In this document: piece after piece, positions 8,011 through 16,363 of the stretch
How positions within the stretch are numbered: the first letter of the stretch is position 1
Layout: each line of letters begins with the position of its first letter
Assembly (NCBI RefSeq): GCF_016863475.1
Contig: NZ_BOOY01000026.1
Coordinates: forward strand, 124,001-188,000
Length of the DNA: 64,000 bases
Origin: Spirilliplanes yamanashiensis
GTDB lineage: Bacteria > Actinomycetota > Actinomycetes > Mycobacteriales > Micromonosporaceae
Direction: 5' to 3'
Program-made: the position numbers and the translations under genes
The notes under the pieces: model-generated
What the model saw: only the letters and a program-made list of their open reading frames with translations
What the model was told of the DNA's origin: nothing
The model's database searches: none

Positions 8011-9033
8011 GTGCTCATCTCTCAGCGGCCGACCCTCTCGGAGGAGTCGCTCAGCGAGACCCGCTCCCGGTTCACCATCGAGCCGCTCGAGCCCGGCTTC
8101 GGCTACACGCTCGGCAACTCGCTGCGCCGGACCCTGCTGTCGTCCATCCCGGGCGCGGCGGTCACGAGCATCAAGATCGACGGCGTGCTGCACGAGTTCA
8201 CCACCATCCCCGGTGTCAAGGAGGACGTGGTCGAGCTCGTCATGAACGTCAAGGAGCTGTGCGTCAGCTCCGAGCACGACGAGCCGGTCAGCATGTACCT
8301 GCGCAAGCAGGGCCCGGGCGACGTCACCGCCGGTGACATCCAGCCCCCGGCCGGGGTCAGCGTGCACAACGCCGACCTGAAGCTCGCCACCCTGAACAGC
8401 AAGGGCCGGCTCGACATGGAGCTGACCGTCGAGCGGGGCCGCGGCTACGTCACGGCGGCGCAGAACAAGAACGCCGGCGCCGAGATCGGCCGCATCCCGG
8501 TCGACTCGATCTACTCGCCGGTCATGAAGGTCACGTACCGCGTCGAGGCGACCCGTGTCGAGCAGCGCACCGACTTCGACCGGCTGATCATCGATGTCGA
8601 GGCGAAGCCGTCCATCTCGCCGCGCACCGCGCTCGCGTCGGCCGGTTCCACCCTCGTCGAGCTGTTCGGCCTGTGCCGGGAGCTGGACGAGACCGCCGAG
8701 GGCATCGACATCGGCCCGTCGCCGCAGGACGCGCAGCTCGCTGCCGACCTGGCGCTGCCGATCGAGGAGCTGGACCTGACGGTCCGGTCGTACAACTGCC
8801 TCAAGCGCGAGGGCATCAACTCCGTCGGTGAACTCATCGGGCGGACGGAGGCCGACCTTCTGGATATAAGGAATTTCGGTCAGAAGTCCATCGACGAGGT
8901 CAAGATGAAGCTCGCCGGCATGGGTCTGGGTCTGAAGGACTCCGCCCCGTCGTTCGACCCCGCGCACGTCGTGGACTCGTTCGGCGACGTGGACTACGAC
9001 ACCGACGACTACCGCGAGACCGAGCAGCTCTAA
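8011..9033 (+). CDS. rpoA: DNA-directed RNA polymerase subunit alpha
   Basis: 340 residues. The alpha-NTD (dimerisation, assembly) begins [20 protein letters not shown] and includes [20 protein letters not shown]; the alpha-CTD (residues ~250-315) has the two-helix-hairpin motif around [20 protein letters not shown] and [16 protein letters not shown]. It binds UP elements and activators. GTG 8011 has AAGGAG nine bases upstream. An acidic tail ([15 protein letters not shown]) ends the protein. rplQ follows after 33 bases, as in all bacteria with this operon. Confidence 0.98.
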   Translation: MLISQRPTLSEESLSETRSRFTIEPLEPGFGYTLGNSLRRTLLSSIPGAAVTSIKIDGVLHEFTTIPGVKEDVVELVMNVKELCVSSEHDEPVSMYLRKQGPGDVTAGDIQPPAGVSVHNADLKLATLNSKGRLDMELTVERGRGYVTAAQNKNAGAEIGRIPVDSIYSPVMKVTYRVEATRVEQRTDFDRLIIDVEAKPSISPRTALASAGSTLVELFGLCRELDETAEGIDIGPSPQDAQLAADLALPIEELDLTVRSYNCLKREGINSVGELIGRTEADLLDIRNFGQKSIDEVKMKLAGMGLGLKDSAPSFDPAHVVDSFGDVDYDTDDYRETEQL

Positions 9034-9066
9034 GCTCGGCAGCCGCCTCTTACAAGGAGCACGGAA

Positions 9067-9681
9067 ATGCCCACGCCCACCAAGGGTCCCCGCCTCGGCG
9101 GCAGCCCGGCGCACGAGAAGCTCATCCTGGCCAACCTGGCCACCGAGCTCTTCAAGCACGGGAAGATCAAGACCACCGAGACGAAGGCCAAGCGCCTCCG
9201 GCCCCTGGCCGAGCAGCTCATCACCAAGGCGAAGCGCGGCGACCTCGCCTCGCGCCGCCGGGTGGCGGGCACGGTCCGGGACAAGGACGTGGTCTACGTG
9301 CTGTTCGACCAGATCGCGCCGCGGTTCGCGAACCGTCCGGGTGGCTACACCCGGATCGTGAAGACGGGCCCGCGCAAGGGTGACGCCGCTCCCATGGCGA
9401 TCATCGAGCTGGTCGAGGAGCTGGAGGTCGCCGCGACCACCGCCCCGGCGAAGAAGGCCGCCAAGAAGGCGACCGCCCGCCAGGACAAGGTGGAGGCGCT
9501 GGCCCCCGAGGAGGAGACCCCCTCGTCGCAGACCACGCCCGAGACCGCCGACGACCAGGACTCGGAGCCGCCGCAGAGCGCGTCCGGCGACAAGGGCGCC
9601 GAGGGCCCGGGCGACCAGGCCGAGGGCGACGACACCGGCACCGACACCGGCACCGGCACCAAGGCCGACGACAAGGCCTGA
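9067..9681 (+). CDS. rplQ: 50S ribosomal protein L17 with long acidic C-terminal extension
   Basis: 204 residues. Residues 1-118 are a complete L17 ([38 protein letters not shown], then [20 protein letters not shown]). L17 lines the peptide exit tunnel. The remaining ~85 residues are low-complexity: a Lys/Ala block (KKAAKKA) followed by a Glu/Asp/Ser/Pro/Thr tail ending in TGTDTGTG repeats. Extended L17 is known in actinobacteria, but this tail is long and strongly acidic. ATG 9067 follows CAAGGAG. A perfect hairpin follows the stop. Confidence 0.96.
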   Translation: MPTPTKGPRLGGSPAHEKLILANLATELFKHGKIKTTETKAKRLRPLAEQLITKAKRGDLASRRRVAGTVRDKDVVYVLFDQIAPRFANRPGGYTRIVKTGPRKGDAAPMAIIELVEELEVAATTAPAKKAAKKATARQDKVEALAPEEETPSSQTTPETADDQDSEPPQSASGDKGAEGPGDQAEGDDTGTDTGTGTKADDKA

Positions 9682-9697
9682 GTTTCCGCACGCTGAT

Positions 9698-9731
9698 CGG
9701 GCCCGGCACCCTCCACGGGGTGCCGGGCCCG
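9698..9731 (+). terminator. 13-bp perfect hairpin after rplQ
   Basis: Arms 9698-9710 and 9719-9731 are fully complementary (CGGGCCCGGCACC and its reverse complement) with an 8-base loop, 16 bases after the rplQ stop and 22 bases before truA. It is the most stable candidate terminator of the alpha operon in this window. It lacks a U-tract, so truA may still receive read-through. Confidence 0.65.
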
Positions 9732-9753
9732 AACGGCATTTCGAGGGGTACGC

Positions 9754-10581
9754 GTGGAGCAGCTGACCCGGGTCAGGCTGGACGTCTCGTACGACGGGGC
9801 GCAGTTCTCGGGCTGGGCGGTGCAGCCCGGCCGGCGCACCGTCGCCGGGGTGATCGTGGACGCGCTGGCCGTGCTGGTCGGGGCGCCGGTGGCGATCACC
9901 GTGGCGGGCCGCACCGACGCCGGGGTGCACGCCACCGGCCAGGTGGCGCACGTCGACCTGCCGGCCGCCGCGTGGGAGCAGCTGGCGGGTTCGCTGGTGC
10001 GGCGCCTGGGCGCGCTGGTGCCGCCGGACGCCCGGGTGCGGGCCGCGTACGCGGTGCCCGCCGACTTCGACGCCCGGTTCTCCGCGACGTTCCGCCGGTA
10101 CGAGTACCGGGTGTCCGACGCCCCGTGGGGGGTGGAGCCGCTGCGCCGGCACGACACGATCGCCCACCCGCGCCCCCTCGACCTCGGCCTGCTGAACGCC
10201 GCCGCGGCCGGGCTGGTGGGGGAGCACGACTTCGCCGCGTTCTGCAAGCGCAAGGACCACGCGACGACGGTCCGCGCGATCAACCGCCTCGAGTGGCGCC
10301 GCGACCCCGACGGGGTGCTGGTGGCGACCGTGCAGGCCGACGCGTTCTGTCAGGCGATGGTCCGCAGCCTGGTCGGCGCGATGCTGGTCGCGGGCGACGG
10401 CCGGCGCCCGGCGGACTGGCCGGCGGGGCTGCTGAGCCGGCGCGAGCGGGCCGGCGAGATCACGGTGGCGCCCGCGCACGGGCTCACCCTGGTCGAGGTC
10501 GGCTACCCGGAGGACCCGGCGGAGTACGCCCGCCGCGCGGACGCGACCCGCCGCCTGCGCGGCCCACTACCGGCGTCGTAG
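9754..10581 (+). CDS. truA: tRNA pseudouridine(38-40) synthase TruA
   Basis: 275 residues. Catalytic Asp55 sits in the invariant GRTDAGVHA motif; the N-terminus VRLDVSYDGAQFSGWAVQP and the later YRVSDAPWG, FCKRKDH and VQADAFCQAMVRSLVGAML segments are TruA family blocks. It isomerises uridines 38-40 in the anticodon stem-loop. GTG 9754 follows GAGGGG at 9743-9748. The gene commonly follows rplQ in actinobacteria, supporting the call. It is separated from rplQ by the strong hairpin. Confidence 0.95.
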   Translation: MEQLTRVRLDVSYDGAQFSGWAVQPGRRTVAGVIVDALAVLVGAPVAITVAGRTDAGVHATGQVAHVDLPAAAWEQLAGSLVRRLGALVPPDARVRAAYAVPADFDARFSATFRRYEYRVSDAPWGVEPLRRHDTIAHPRPLDLGLLNAAAAGLVGEHDFAAFCKRKDHATTVRAINRLEWRRDPDGVLVATVQADAFCQAMVRSLVGAMLVAGDGRRPADWPAGLLSRRERAGEITVAPAHGLTLVEVGYPEDPAEYARRADATRRLRGPLPAS

Positions 10582-10614
10582 CCCGCGCCTGCGGGTGGCG
10601 AGGCCGCGGCTGGG

Positions 10615-10707
10615 CAGGCGCCCGTCGGGATGGCGCCGGCGGGTGGACGGGCGAGGCCCGCGGCCCGGCGCGTTGGTCAGGCGCCCGTGGGAATCGCGCC
10701 GGCGCGT
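10615..10707. repeat. 63-bp-period duplication of the 3' end of the membrane-protein gene
   Basis: About 30 bases (CAGGCGCCCGT...GCGCCGGCG) occur at 10615-10644 and again at 10678-10707, a 63-base offset, so in the same frame. The second copy encodes the C-terminal AGAIPTGA and stop of the minus-strand gene; in the first copy the stop triplet reads as Cys. The copies differ at a few positions. Confidence 0.6.
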
Positions 10708-11771
10708 TTGCCCAGGACGCCCTCGCGCAGGTGCAGCTCGACCGCGTCGTAGAGGATGCGGCGGGCGGCCGGGTCGCCGTCGACGATGGGCTGGGCGTCG
10801 GCGCGGACCAGGACGCAGTAGACCAGGAAGTGGCCGCGGGTGTGCCAGCCGAACTGGGCCGGCGCGACGCCGAGGGCCTCCGTGCCGCTGCCCGCCGTCA
10901 TGCCGGTGAGCCGGCCGCGGCCGCTGTCCAGGATGGCCTTGATCTGGTCGTGGGCCAGGGTGGCGCCGGGTTCGTCGGCGAGGTTGAACACGCCGGTGGT
11001 GAGCAGGTAGCCGTCCTCGGGGGCGCGCAGCGTGGACCGGATGACCTGGGAGCAGCCCAGGCTGTCGAGCAGGGTGGCGGCGGCGCCGCTGGCGGCGATG
11101 TGGCAGTCCTTGTCGGAGTGGGTCATCTCCACCCGGTAGGTGCGGTCGGCGACGACCAGCGACGAGCGGGGGAAGACCTCGTCGACGGTGAGCGGGGCCG
11201 GGTCGACGGTGCGGGAGCTGATGTCCACCCGGTCGGTGAGCTTCGGCGGGGCCACCGCGGCGGTGCTGATCTCGCGGCCCCGGCGCTCGTCGGCCACGAT
11301 GATGAACGCGCTCAGGCCGCACACGCCCAGCATGATCGCGGCGGCGATGCCGACCATCACGAGCTGCATGGTGCGCAGCGAGTCGTGCGGGGCGCGCCGC
11401 TGCGCCGCCGAGTCGGACCGGCGGCGGGCGCCGCCGCGGCGGGGGCGGGTCGTCGTGGCGCGGTCCGCGGCCGGCAGGGCGTGTCCGCGGGGCCGGCCCA
11501 CCGTCGGGTTCGGTGGGCCGGCCGACCGGCGCCGGCGCTGGGCGGGCGCGGTGCGGTCCGGCGCTGCGAGGCCGGGGACCGTCGCGGAGGGCGCCGTGAA
11601 GGGCGCCGCGAGGGCCGCCGCCGGGTCAGCCGGGGCGGCGGGCGGCGGCGGCTCCGCCGTCAGCACGCCGGCGCGCCGGGCCGGTGCGGTCGTCGTGTCC
11701 GCGTGCCTTCCCGTGGCGCCGCCGGCCCACGGTTGCCGGTGGCCGGCTCGGAAGGAAGGACGGTGACGCAT
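10677..11771 (-). CDS. single-pass membrane protein of unknown function
   Basis: 364 residues. The first ~140 residues are Arg/Pro/Ala-rich and probably disordered and cytoplasmic. A single membrane helix (about 155-177, MVGIAAAIMLGVCGLSAFII) follows, then a ~185-residue extracytoplasmic domain with two cysteines (KDCHIA, LGCSQV) that may form a disulfide, and the stretch GYLLTTGVFNLADEPGA. I do not recognise a named family. ATG 11771 is favoured because TACCGT lies six bases upstream, as in a leaderless transcript; an in-frame start at 11810 is possible. It is convergent with truA and divergent from the methyltransferase gene. Confidence 0.75.
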   Translation of the reverse strand: MRHRPSFRAGHRQPWAGGATGRHADTTTAPARRAGVLTAEPPPPAAPADPAAALAAPFTAPSATVPGLAAPDRTAPAQRRRRSAGPPNPTVGRPRGHALPAADRATTTRPRRGGARRRSDSAAQRRAPHDSLRTMQLVMVGIAAAIMLGVCGLSAFIIVADERRGREISTAAVAPPKLTDRVDISSRTVDPAPLTVDEVFPRSSLVVADRTYRVEMTHSDKDCHIAASGAAATLLDSLGCSQVIRSTLRAPEDGYLLTTGVFNLADEPGATLAHDQIKAILDSGRGRLTGMTAGSGTEALGVAPAQFGWHTRGHFLVYCVLVRADAQPIVDGDPAARRILYDAVELHLREGVLGKRAGAIPTGA

Positions 11772-11777
11772 AACCAC

Positions 11778-11783
11778 ACGGTA
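11778..11783 (-). promoter_or_regulatory. -10-like hexamer positioned for a leaderless mRNA
   Basis: On the minus strand TACCGT is followed by six bases and then ATG (11771). No SD precedes this ATG. The -35 region has no good TTGACA match. This supports 11771 as the start. Confidence 0.4.
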
Positions 11784-11860
11784 CGAACGTCGATGCGTTC
11801 CGTGACGCACAGCGTGTGCGCCCTCGTCGGCGGCCTCGCGCGTTGCTGCACAATGGCCCG

Positions 11861-12466
11861 GTGACCGCCGACCACTACTTCAGCGCCTCCCCGTCGACGC
11901 CCGCGCAGGGCCGCGAGGTGTCGTTCAGCGCCGCCGGGCGCGACTTCACGCTCGCCGCGGCGTCCGGGGTGTTCTCGGCGGCGCGGCTCGACCCGGGCAC
12001 GGCGGTGCTGCTGCGCAAGGCGCCCCTGCCGGCCGGCAGCGCGGGGCCGCTGCTCGACCTGGGCTGCGGGTACGGGCCGATCGCCTGCGTGCTGGGCACG
12101 GTCGCGCCGGACGCCGCCGTGTACGCGGTCGACGTCAACGCCCGGGCCCGCGAGCTCACCGCCCGCAACGCCGCCGCGCTGGGCCTGGCCGTCACCGTCG
12201 CCGCCCCCGACGAGGTGCCCGGCGACGTGCGGTTCGCCCAGATCTGGAGCAACCCGCCGATCCGGGTCGGCAAGGCGGAGCTGCACGTGCTGCTCGAACG
12301 GTGGCTGCCGAGGCTCGCCGAGGACGGTGAGGCGTGGCTGGTGATCGCCCGGCACCTCGGCGGCGACTCGGTGCAGGCGTGGCTGCAGGGCCTCGGGTGG
12401 GTCGTCGAGCGGCACGCCAGCCAGAAGGGCTTCCGGGTGCTGCGGGTGACCCGGAAAACCGACTGA
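11861..12466 (+). CDS. class I SAM-dependent methyltransferase, RsmC-like (MTS domain)
   Basis: 201 residues from GTG 11861. Motif I LLDLGCGYGPIAC and motif IV SNPPIR (the NPPx signature of N- and C5-amino-group methyltransferases of nucleic acids or glutamine) place it with the small-domain MTS family of RsmC/RlmG-type 16S/23S rRNA guanine-N2 enzymes. It is half the length of E. coli RsmC and lacks that protein's N-terminal pseudo-domain. The N-terminal ADHYFSASPST segment and the C-terminal SQKGFRVLRVTR are typical of the short actinobacterial members. Specific target unknown. An in-frame start at 11816 adds only an Arg-rich stretch. Confidence 0.85.
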   Translation: MTADHYFSASPSTPAQGREVSFSAAGRDFTLAAASGVFSAARLDPGTAVLLRKAPLPAGSAGPLLDLGCGYGPIACVLGTVAPDAAVYAVDVNARARELTARNAAALGLAVTVAAPDEVPGDVRFAQIWSNPPIRVGKAELHVLLERWLPRLAEDGEAWLVIARHLGGDSVQAWLQGLGWVVERHASQKGFRVLRVTRKTD

Positions 12467-12500
12467 CCGCGGCGCCGCCGGTCGGGCAGGATGGTCGCCC

Positions 12501-14126
12501 GTGGGATATGTCGATGTCGCGGGTGCGGGGCACACACTGCCGGACGGCCGGGAGCTGTTCGCCGACGTGTCGTTCCGGGTGGGCGAGGGCGCCAAGGTCG
12601 CGCTCGTCGGGCCGAACGGCGCGGGCAAGACGACCCTGCTGAAGATGGTCGCGGGCGACATCCCGGCGCAGACCGGCGCGGTGGCGCGCTCGGGCGGCCT
12701 GGGCGTCATGCGCCAGTTCATCGGCATGATCGGCGACGACCGTACCCTCGCCGACCTGGCGCTGTCGCTGGTGGCGCCGCCGCTGACGGCGGCCGGCGAG
12801 CGACTGGCCCGCGCCGAGGCCGCGCTGACCGCGGACCCGGAGGCGGAGAAGGCACAGCTGGCGTACGCCAACGCGCTGGCGCACTGGGGCGAGGCCGGCG
12901 GCTACGAGGCCGAGGTGCTGTTCGACACGGTGTCGACGCTGGTGCTGCGCCTGCCGTGGGAGCAGTGCCGGCAGCGGCCGGTGCGCACCCTGTCCGGCGG
13001 CCAGCAGAAACGCTTCGCGCTGGAGCTGCTGCTGCGCGGCTCCGACGAGGTGCTGCTGCTCGACGAGCCCGACAACTTCCTCGACGTGCCCGGCAAGCGC
13101 TGGCTGGAATCCCGGCTGCGGGAGTCCGCCAAGTCGGTGCTGTTCGTGTCGCACGACCGGGAGCTGCTCGCCAACACCGCCGACCGGGTCGTCGCCGTCG
13201 AGGGCGGCAGCGCCTGGACGCACCCCGGCGGCTTCGCGTCGTGGCACGAGGCCCGCGCCAGCCGCCACGAGCGGCTGGAGGAGACCCGCCGCCGCTGGGA
13301 CGAGGAGCACGTCAAGCTGCGCGAGCTGGTGTTGACGCTGCGCAACAAGGCGGCGTTCAACGACGGGCTGGCGTCGCGGTACCAGGCCGCGCAGACCCGG
13401 CTGCGCAAGTTCGAGGAGGCCGGGCCGCCGCCGCTGCCGCCGAAGGACCAGGCGGTGAAGATGGACCTGCGCGGCGGCCGCACCGCCAAGCGCGCCGTCA
13501 TGTGCGAGCAGCTGGAGCTGGAGGGGCTGACCTACCCGTTCGACGTGGAGATCTGGTACGGCGACCGGGTGGCCGTGCTGGGCGCCAACGGCACCGGCAA
13601 GTCGCACTTCCTGCGCCTGCTCGCCAACCTCGACCCGTCCCTGGGCGGGGTGGCGCCGGTGGCGTTCGCGGGCTCGGCGCGGCTGGGCGCGCGGGTGCGG
13701 CCCGGCCACTTCTCGCAGACCCACGACCGCCCGGAGCTGACCGGGGTCACGCTGGTGGACGCCCTGTGGCGCGGCGACGAGCACCGCCGCGGCCTCGACC
13801 GGGCCGGCGCGATCAAGGCGCTGAACCGCTACGAGCTGGCCGGGCAGGGCGACCAGCGGTTCGGCACCCTGTCCGGCGGGCAGCAGGCGCGGTTCCTGGT
13901 GCTGCTCATGGAGCTGTCCGGCGCCACGCTGCTGTTGCTCGACGAGCCCACCGACAACCTCGACCTGGCGTCGGCGGAGGCGCTGGAGGAGGGGCTGAAG
14001 GGCTTCGACGGGACGGTGGTCGCGGTCACCCACGACCGCTGGTTCACCCGCTCGTTCGACCGGTTCCTGCTGTTCAACCGCGACGGCGACGTCGTCGAGA
14101 CGCCGGAACCGGTCTGGGACGTCTGA
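12501..14126 (+). CDS. ABC-F family ATPase (two nucleotide-binding domains, no membrane segment)
   Basis: 541 residues. Domain 1 has Walker A GPNGAGKTT, signature LSGGQQKRF and Walker B LLLDEPDNFLD; a linker rich in Arg/Glu (coiled coil, about 245-320) follows; domain 2 has GANGTGKSH, LSGGQQARF and LLLDEPTDNLD. Both catalytic Glu residues are present. ABC-F proteins act on the ribosome E/P site, either as translation factors (EttA-like) or antibiotic-resistance proteins. The unusual DEPDNFLD in domain 1 and the linker length set it apart from EttA. GTG 12501 lacks an SD but has CAGGAT eight bases upstream, possibly leaderless. Substrate or antibiotic link unknown. Confidence 0.88.
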   Translation: MGYVDVAGAGHTLPDGRELFADVSFRVGEGAKVALVGPNGAGKTTLLKMVAGDIPAQTGAVARSGGLGVMRQFIGMIGDDRTLADLALSLVAPPLTAAGERLARAEAALTADPEAEKAQLAYANALAHWGEAGGYEAEVLFDTVSTLVLRLPWEQCRQRPVRTLSGGQQKRFALELLLRGSDEVLLLDEPDNFLDVPGKRWLESRLRESAKSVLFVSHDRELLANTADRVVAVEGGSAWTHPGGFASWHEARASRHERLEETRRRWDEEHVKLRELVLTLRNKAAFNDGLASRYQAAQTRLRKFEEAGPPPLPPKDQAVKMDLRGGRTAKRAVMCEQLELEGLTYPFDVEIWYGDRVAVLGANGTGKSHFLRLLANLDPSLGGVAPVAFAGSARLGARVRPGHFSQTHDRPELTGVTLVDALWRGDEHRRGLDRAGAIKALNRYELAGQGDQRFGTLSGGQQARFLVLLMELSGATLLLLDEPTDNLDLASAEALEEGLKGFDGTVVAVTHDRWFTRSFDRFLLFNRDGDVVETPEPVWDV

Positions 14127-14135
14127 GCGCCGCCC

Positions 14136-14696
14136 TCAGCGCGCCGGCCGGTACCGCACGTCCACCTCGGCCGTCGGGTCGTCGGCGCCGACGCGGTGCA
14201 GGTAGATCGGGCGGCCGCCGGCGTGGTCGTAGAGCCGGATGCCGTCGCCCAGCAGCACCGGCGCGATGTGCAGGTCGATCTCGTCGATCAGGCCGCGCTC
14301 GAGCAGCTGGCGGCCGATGTCCGGCGACAGCACCTCCACGTTCTTGCCGCCGGCTGCCGCCAGCGCGATCCGCACCGCCTCCGCCACGTCGCAGTCGAGG
14401 AAGGTGACCCGCTCGGCGGGCTCGGCGTCCTCGGGGTGGTGGGTGAGCACGAACACCTGCCCGGTCCAGGAGCCGCCGTAGACGGTGCCGGCGGCGGGGA
14501 ACCGGTCCCAGCCCCGCCGGCCGCCGAGGACGGCGCCGGTCGTCTCGACGTACTGGTCGGTGAAGCCGGGCCGTTCGGAGATGCCGGTGCTCATCCACTC
14601 CATGTCGTGGTCCGGTCCCGCCACGAACCCGTCGAGTGACATGGTGAAGTGCCACAGGACCTTGCCGCTCGCGGTCTGCGGTGCGAAGTCGTCCAT
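14136..14696 (-). CDS. dihydrofolate reductase-like / RibD C-terminal domain protein
   Basis: 186 residues. The start KVLWHFTMSLDGFVAGPDHDMEW is the DHFR-like N-terminal strand and loop seen in the RibD_C family; NVEVLSPDIGRQLLERGLIDEIDLHIAPVLLGDG contains the conserved second half. Such proteins bind NADPH and reduce small substrates; most are uncharacterised and not true folate enzymes. ATG 14696 has GGGAGGA 5-6 bases upstream. It is convergent with the ABC-F gene, nine bases apart, and 63 bases downstream of the hydrolase gene on the same strand. Confidence 0.85.
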   Translation of the reverse strand: MDDFAPQTASGKVLWHFTMSLDGFVAGPDHDMEWMSTGISERPGFTDQYVETTGAVLGGRRGWDRFPAAGTVYGGSWTGQVFVLTHHPEDAEPAERVTFLDCDVAEAVRIALAAAGGKNVEVLSPDIGRQLLERGLIDEIDLHIAPVLLGDGIRLYDHAGGRPIYLHRVGADDPTAEVDVRYRPAR

Positions 14697-14759
14697 GCCG
14701 TTCCTCCCGGTGCGCTGATTCGGCCCTACCCACCATGAGACGGCACCGGCGACGAAAGC

Positions 14760-15512
14760 TCATCGGTCGGCGAGGAACTCCTCCAGCACGGTGGCGAGCC
14801 GCACCGGCGCCTCCTCCATCGCGTAGTGGCCCGCGTCCGGCAGGATCTCCAGCCGGGCGTTCGGGTAGTGCGTCAGCCAGGTCGCGCGCATGGTGTCGGC
14901 GCCGAGCGCCGGGTCGTGCGCGCCCACGACGGCCAGGGCGGGCACGGGGTTGCCGGCGACGGCCGCGCTGATGTCCGTGTCGGCCCAGGCGGACAGGTAG
15001 GCGCCGAACGCGGCCGGGTCGGAGCCGTCGAGCGAGGCGCGCACCATCCGGTCCAGCCACCACCCGGAGAGGCGGTTGCCGGTGGTCAGGTCGATGATGG
15101 CCCGCCGGTTCGCCGGGTCGGCGGCGGCGCCGTCGAACAGCGCCCGGCCCTGCTCGTCGAACGGCACCCCGCCCGCGGGGACGGGGCTGATGCCGGCGAG
15201 CCGGACCACCCGGTCCGGCGCGTCGGCCAGCACCCGCTGGGCCACCATGCCGCCCATGGAGTGACCGACCACACTGAACCGGTCCCAGCCCAGCTTCCCG
15301 GCGAGGGCGAGGGCGTCGGCGGCCGCCTCGGCGATGGTGTGCTCGCCGGCCTCGCCGCGCCGCTCGCCGTAGCCGCGGTAGTCGAGGAAAGCCCAGGTGA
15401 ACCGGTCGCGGTCGATGAGGCCGGGCAGAGCGCCCCAGCCGTCGCGGGCGGATCCGAACCACCCGTGCAGGGCCAGGACGCGGTCCGGTCCGTCGCCGAC
15501 GGTGTCCACCAT
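14760..15512 (-). CDS. alpha/beta hydrolase
   Basis: 250 residues. LHGWFGSARDGW supplies the oxyanion-hole HG motif, GHSMGGMVAQR contains the nucleophile Ser (GxSxG), an Asp lies in VGAHDPALG, and the catalytic His is in LPDAGHYAMEE near the C-terminus. The fold is that of small esterase/haloalkane-dehalogenase-type enzymes; substrate cannot be read from the sequence. ATG 15512 follows GGAGG by five bases. It is divergent from the thiamine operon, with the riboswitch in the intervening 212 bases. Confidence 0.88.
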   Translation of the reverse strand: MVDTVGDGPDRVLALHGWFGSARDGWGALPGLIDRDRFTWAFLDYRGYGERRGEAGEHTIAEAAADALALAGKLGWDRFSVVGHSMGGMVAQRVLADAPDRVVRLAGISPVPAGGVPFDEQGRALFDGAAADPANRRAIIDLTTGNRLSGWWLDRMVRASLDGSDPAAFGAYLSAWADTDISAAVAGNPVPALAVVGAHDPALGADTMRATWLTHYPNARLEILPDAGHYAMEEAPVRLATVLEEFLADR

Positions 15513-15583
15513 GGTCGCCTCCAGTTACAGGTTTGCGTGACCGGTCGAGGACTCACCGTACACAGTCGATCGTCGCGGAGGGG

Positions 15584-15613
15584 TTTACGGGACGCGCACG
15601 GCGGGGTTAGTGT
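15584..15613 (+). promoter_or_regulatory. candidate promoter of the thiamine operon
   Basis: TTTACG at 15584-15589, an 18-base spacer and TAGTGT at 15608-15613, immediately upstream of the TPP aptamer. Transcription would start at about 15620, a few bases before the riboswitch. Confidence 0.5.
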
Positions 15614-15625
15614 CCGAGGCACGTA

Positions 15626-15711
15626 ACCCGCGGGAGTCCGGTGCACCGGGCTGAGAGGGGGGCTGCAGCCCCCGACCGTCGAACCTGATCCGGGTCATGC
15701 CGGCGCAGGAA
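15626..15711 (+). promoter_or_regulatory. TPP riboswitch (THI element)
   Basis: The conserved core is unmistakable: the CTGAGAGG block at 15651-15658, a variable P3 hairpin (GGGGGCTGCAGCCCCC, 15657-15672) and ACCTGATCCGGGTCATGCCG at 15683-15702, ending GCGCAGGA. It binds thiamine pyrophosphate. The SD GAGGAG of thiE (15712-15717) starts right after the aptamer and I see no separate terminator hairpin, so control is most likely at translation initiation (SD sequestration), the usual mode in actinobacteria. Confidence 0.95.
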
Positions 15712-15724
15712 GAGGAGCTGCCGC

Positions 15725-16363
15725 ATGGGCTGTGCCGTGCCACGCCTGCACCTGGTCACCGACTGCCGCGCCGGGCGCGACGCGCTCGCCGTCGTGCAGG
15801 CCGCCGTCGCCGCCGGGTGGGGCGTCCACCGTGGACTGCTCGTCCAGGTGCGCGTCGAGGACGACACCACCGACCGGGCCGCGTACGAGCTGACCTGCGA
15901 CGTGCTGGCGGTGTGCCGCCCGGCCGCGGTGCCGGTGCTGGTCAACGACCGGCTGCACGTCGCGCTCGCCGCCGGCGCGGACGGGGCGCACGTCGGCGCC
16001 GACGACCTGCCCGTGGCGGCCGCCCGCCGGGTGCTCGGCCCCGGGGCGGTGCTCGGCGCCACCTGCCGCACCCCGCAGGACGCGACCGCGGCGGTCGCCG
16101 GCGGGGCCACGTACCTGGGGGTGGGGCCGTTCCGGGCCACCACGACCAAGCGCGGGCTGCCCGCGCCGATCGGGGCGGCCGGGGTGGCGGCCGTGGCCGC
16201 CGCCGAGCCGGCCACGCCGGTCGTGGCGATCGGCGGGGTGGCCTGCGACGACGTGGCCGGGCTGCGGGCCGCGGGCGCCGCCGGGGTGGCCGTCGTCGGG
16301 GCGGTGGCGAACGCGGCGGACCCGGGCCGGGCCGTCGTCGAGCTGCTCGCGGCCCTCGCGTGA
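15725..16363 (+). CDS. thiE: thiamine phosphate synthase-like protein (first copy)
   Basis: 212 residues, TIM-barrel ThiE/TenI superfamily. It has PVLVNDRLHVAL, AHVGADDLPV, YLGVGPFRATTTKRG and the phosphate-binding GVAVVGAV end. The N-terminal substrate motif, usually QLREK, reads VQVRVEDD, so one Lys/Glu pair is altered. ThiE joins HMP-PP and THZ-P. It is the first gene behind the TPP riboswitch, with GAGGAG seven bases before the ATG. The thiO start overlaps its last codon. A second ThiE/TenI-like gene lies in the same operon, so the division of labour is uncertain. Confidence 0.85.
   Translation: MGCAVPRLHLVTDCRAGRDALAVVQAAVAAGWGVHRGLLVQVRVEDDTTDRAAYELTCDVLAVCRPAAVPVLVNDRLHVALAAGADGAHVGADDLPVAAARRVLGPGAVLGATCRTPQDATAAVAGGATYLGVGPFRATTTKRGLPAPIGAAGVAAVAAAEPATPVVAIGGVACDDVAGLRAAGAAGVAVVGAVANAADPGRAVVELLAALA

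Noticed and set aside
7918-10479. Long minus-strand open frame (853 codons) antisense to rpoA-rplQ-truA
   Set aside because: It mirrors the third-position GC of the real genes, is His/Arg/Asp/Gly-rich and has no SD or domain. High-GC genomes give such antisense frames routinely.
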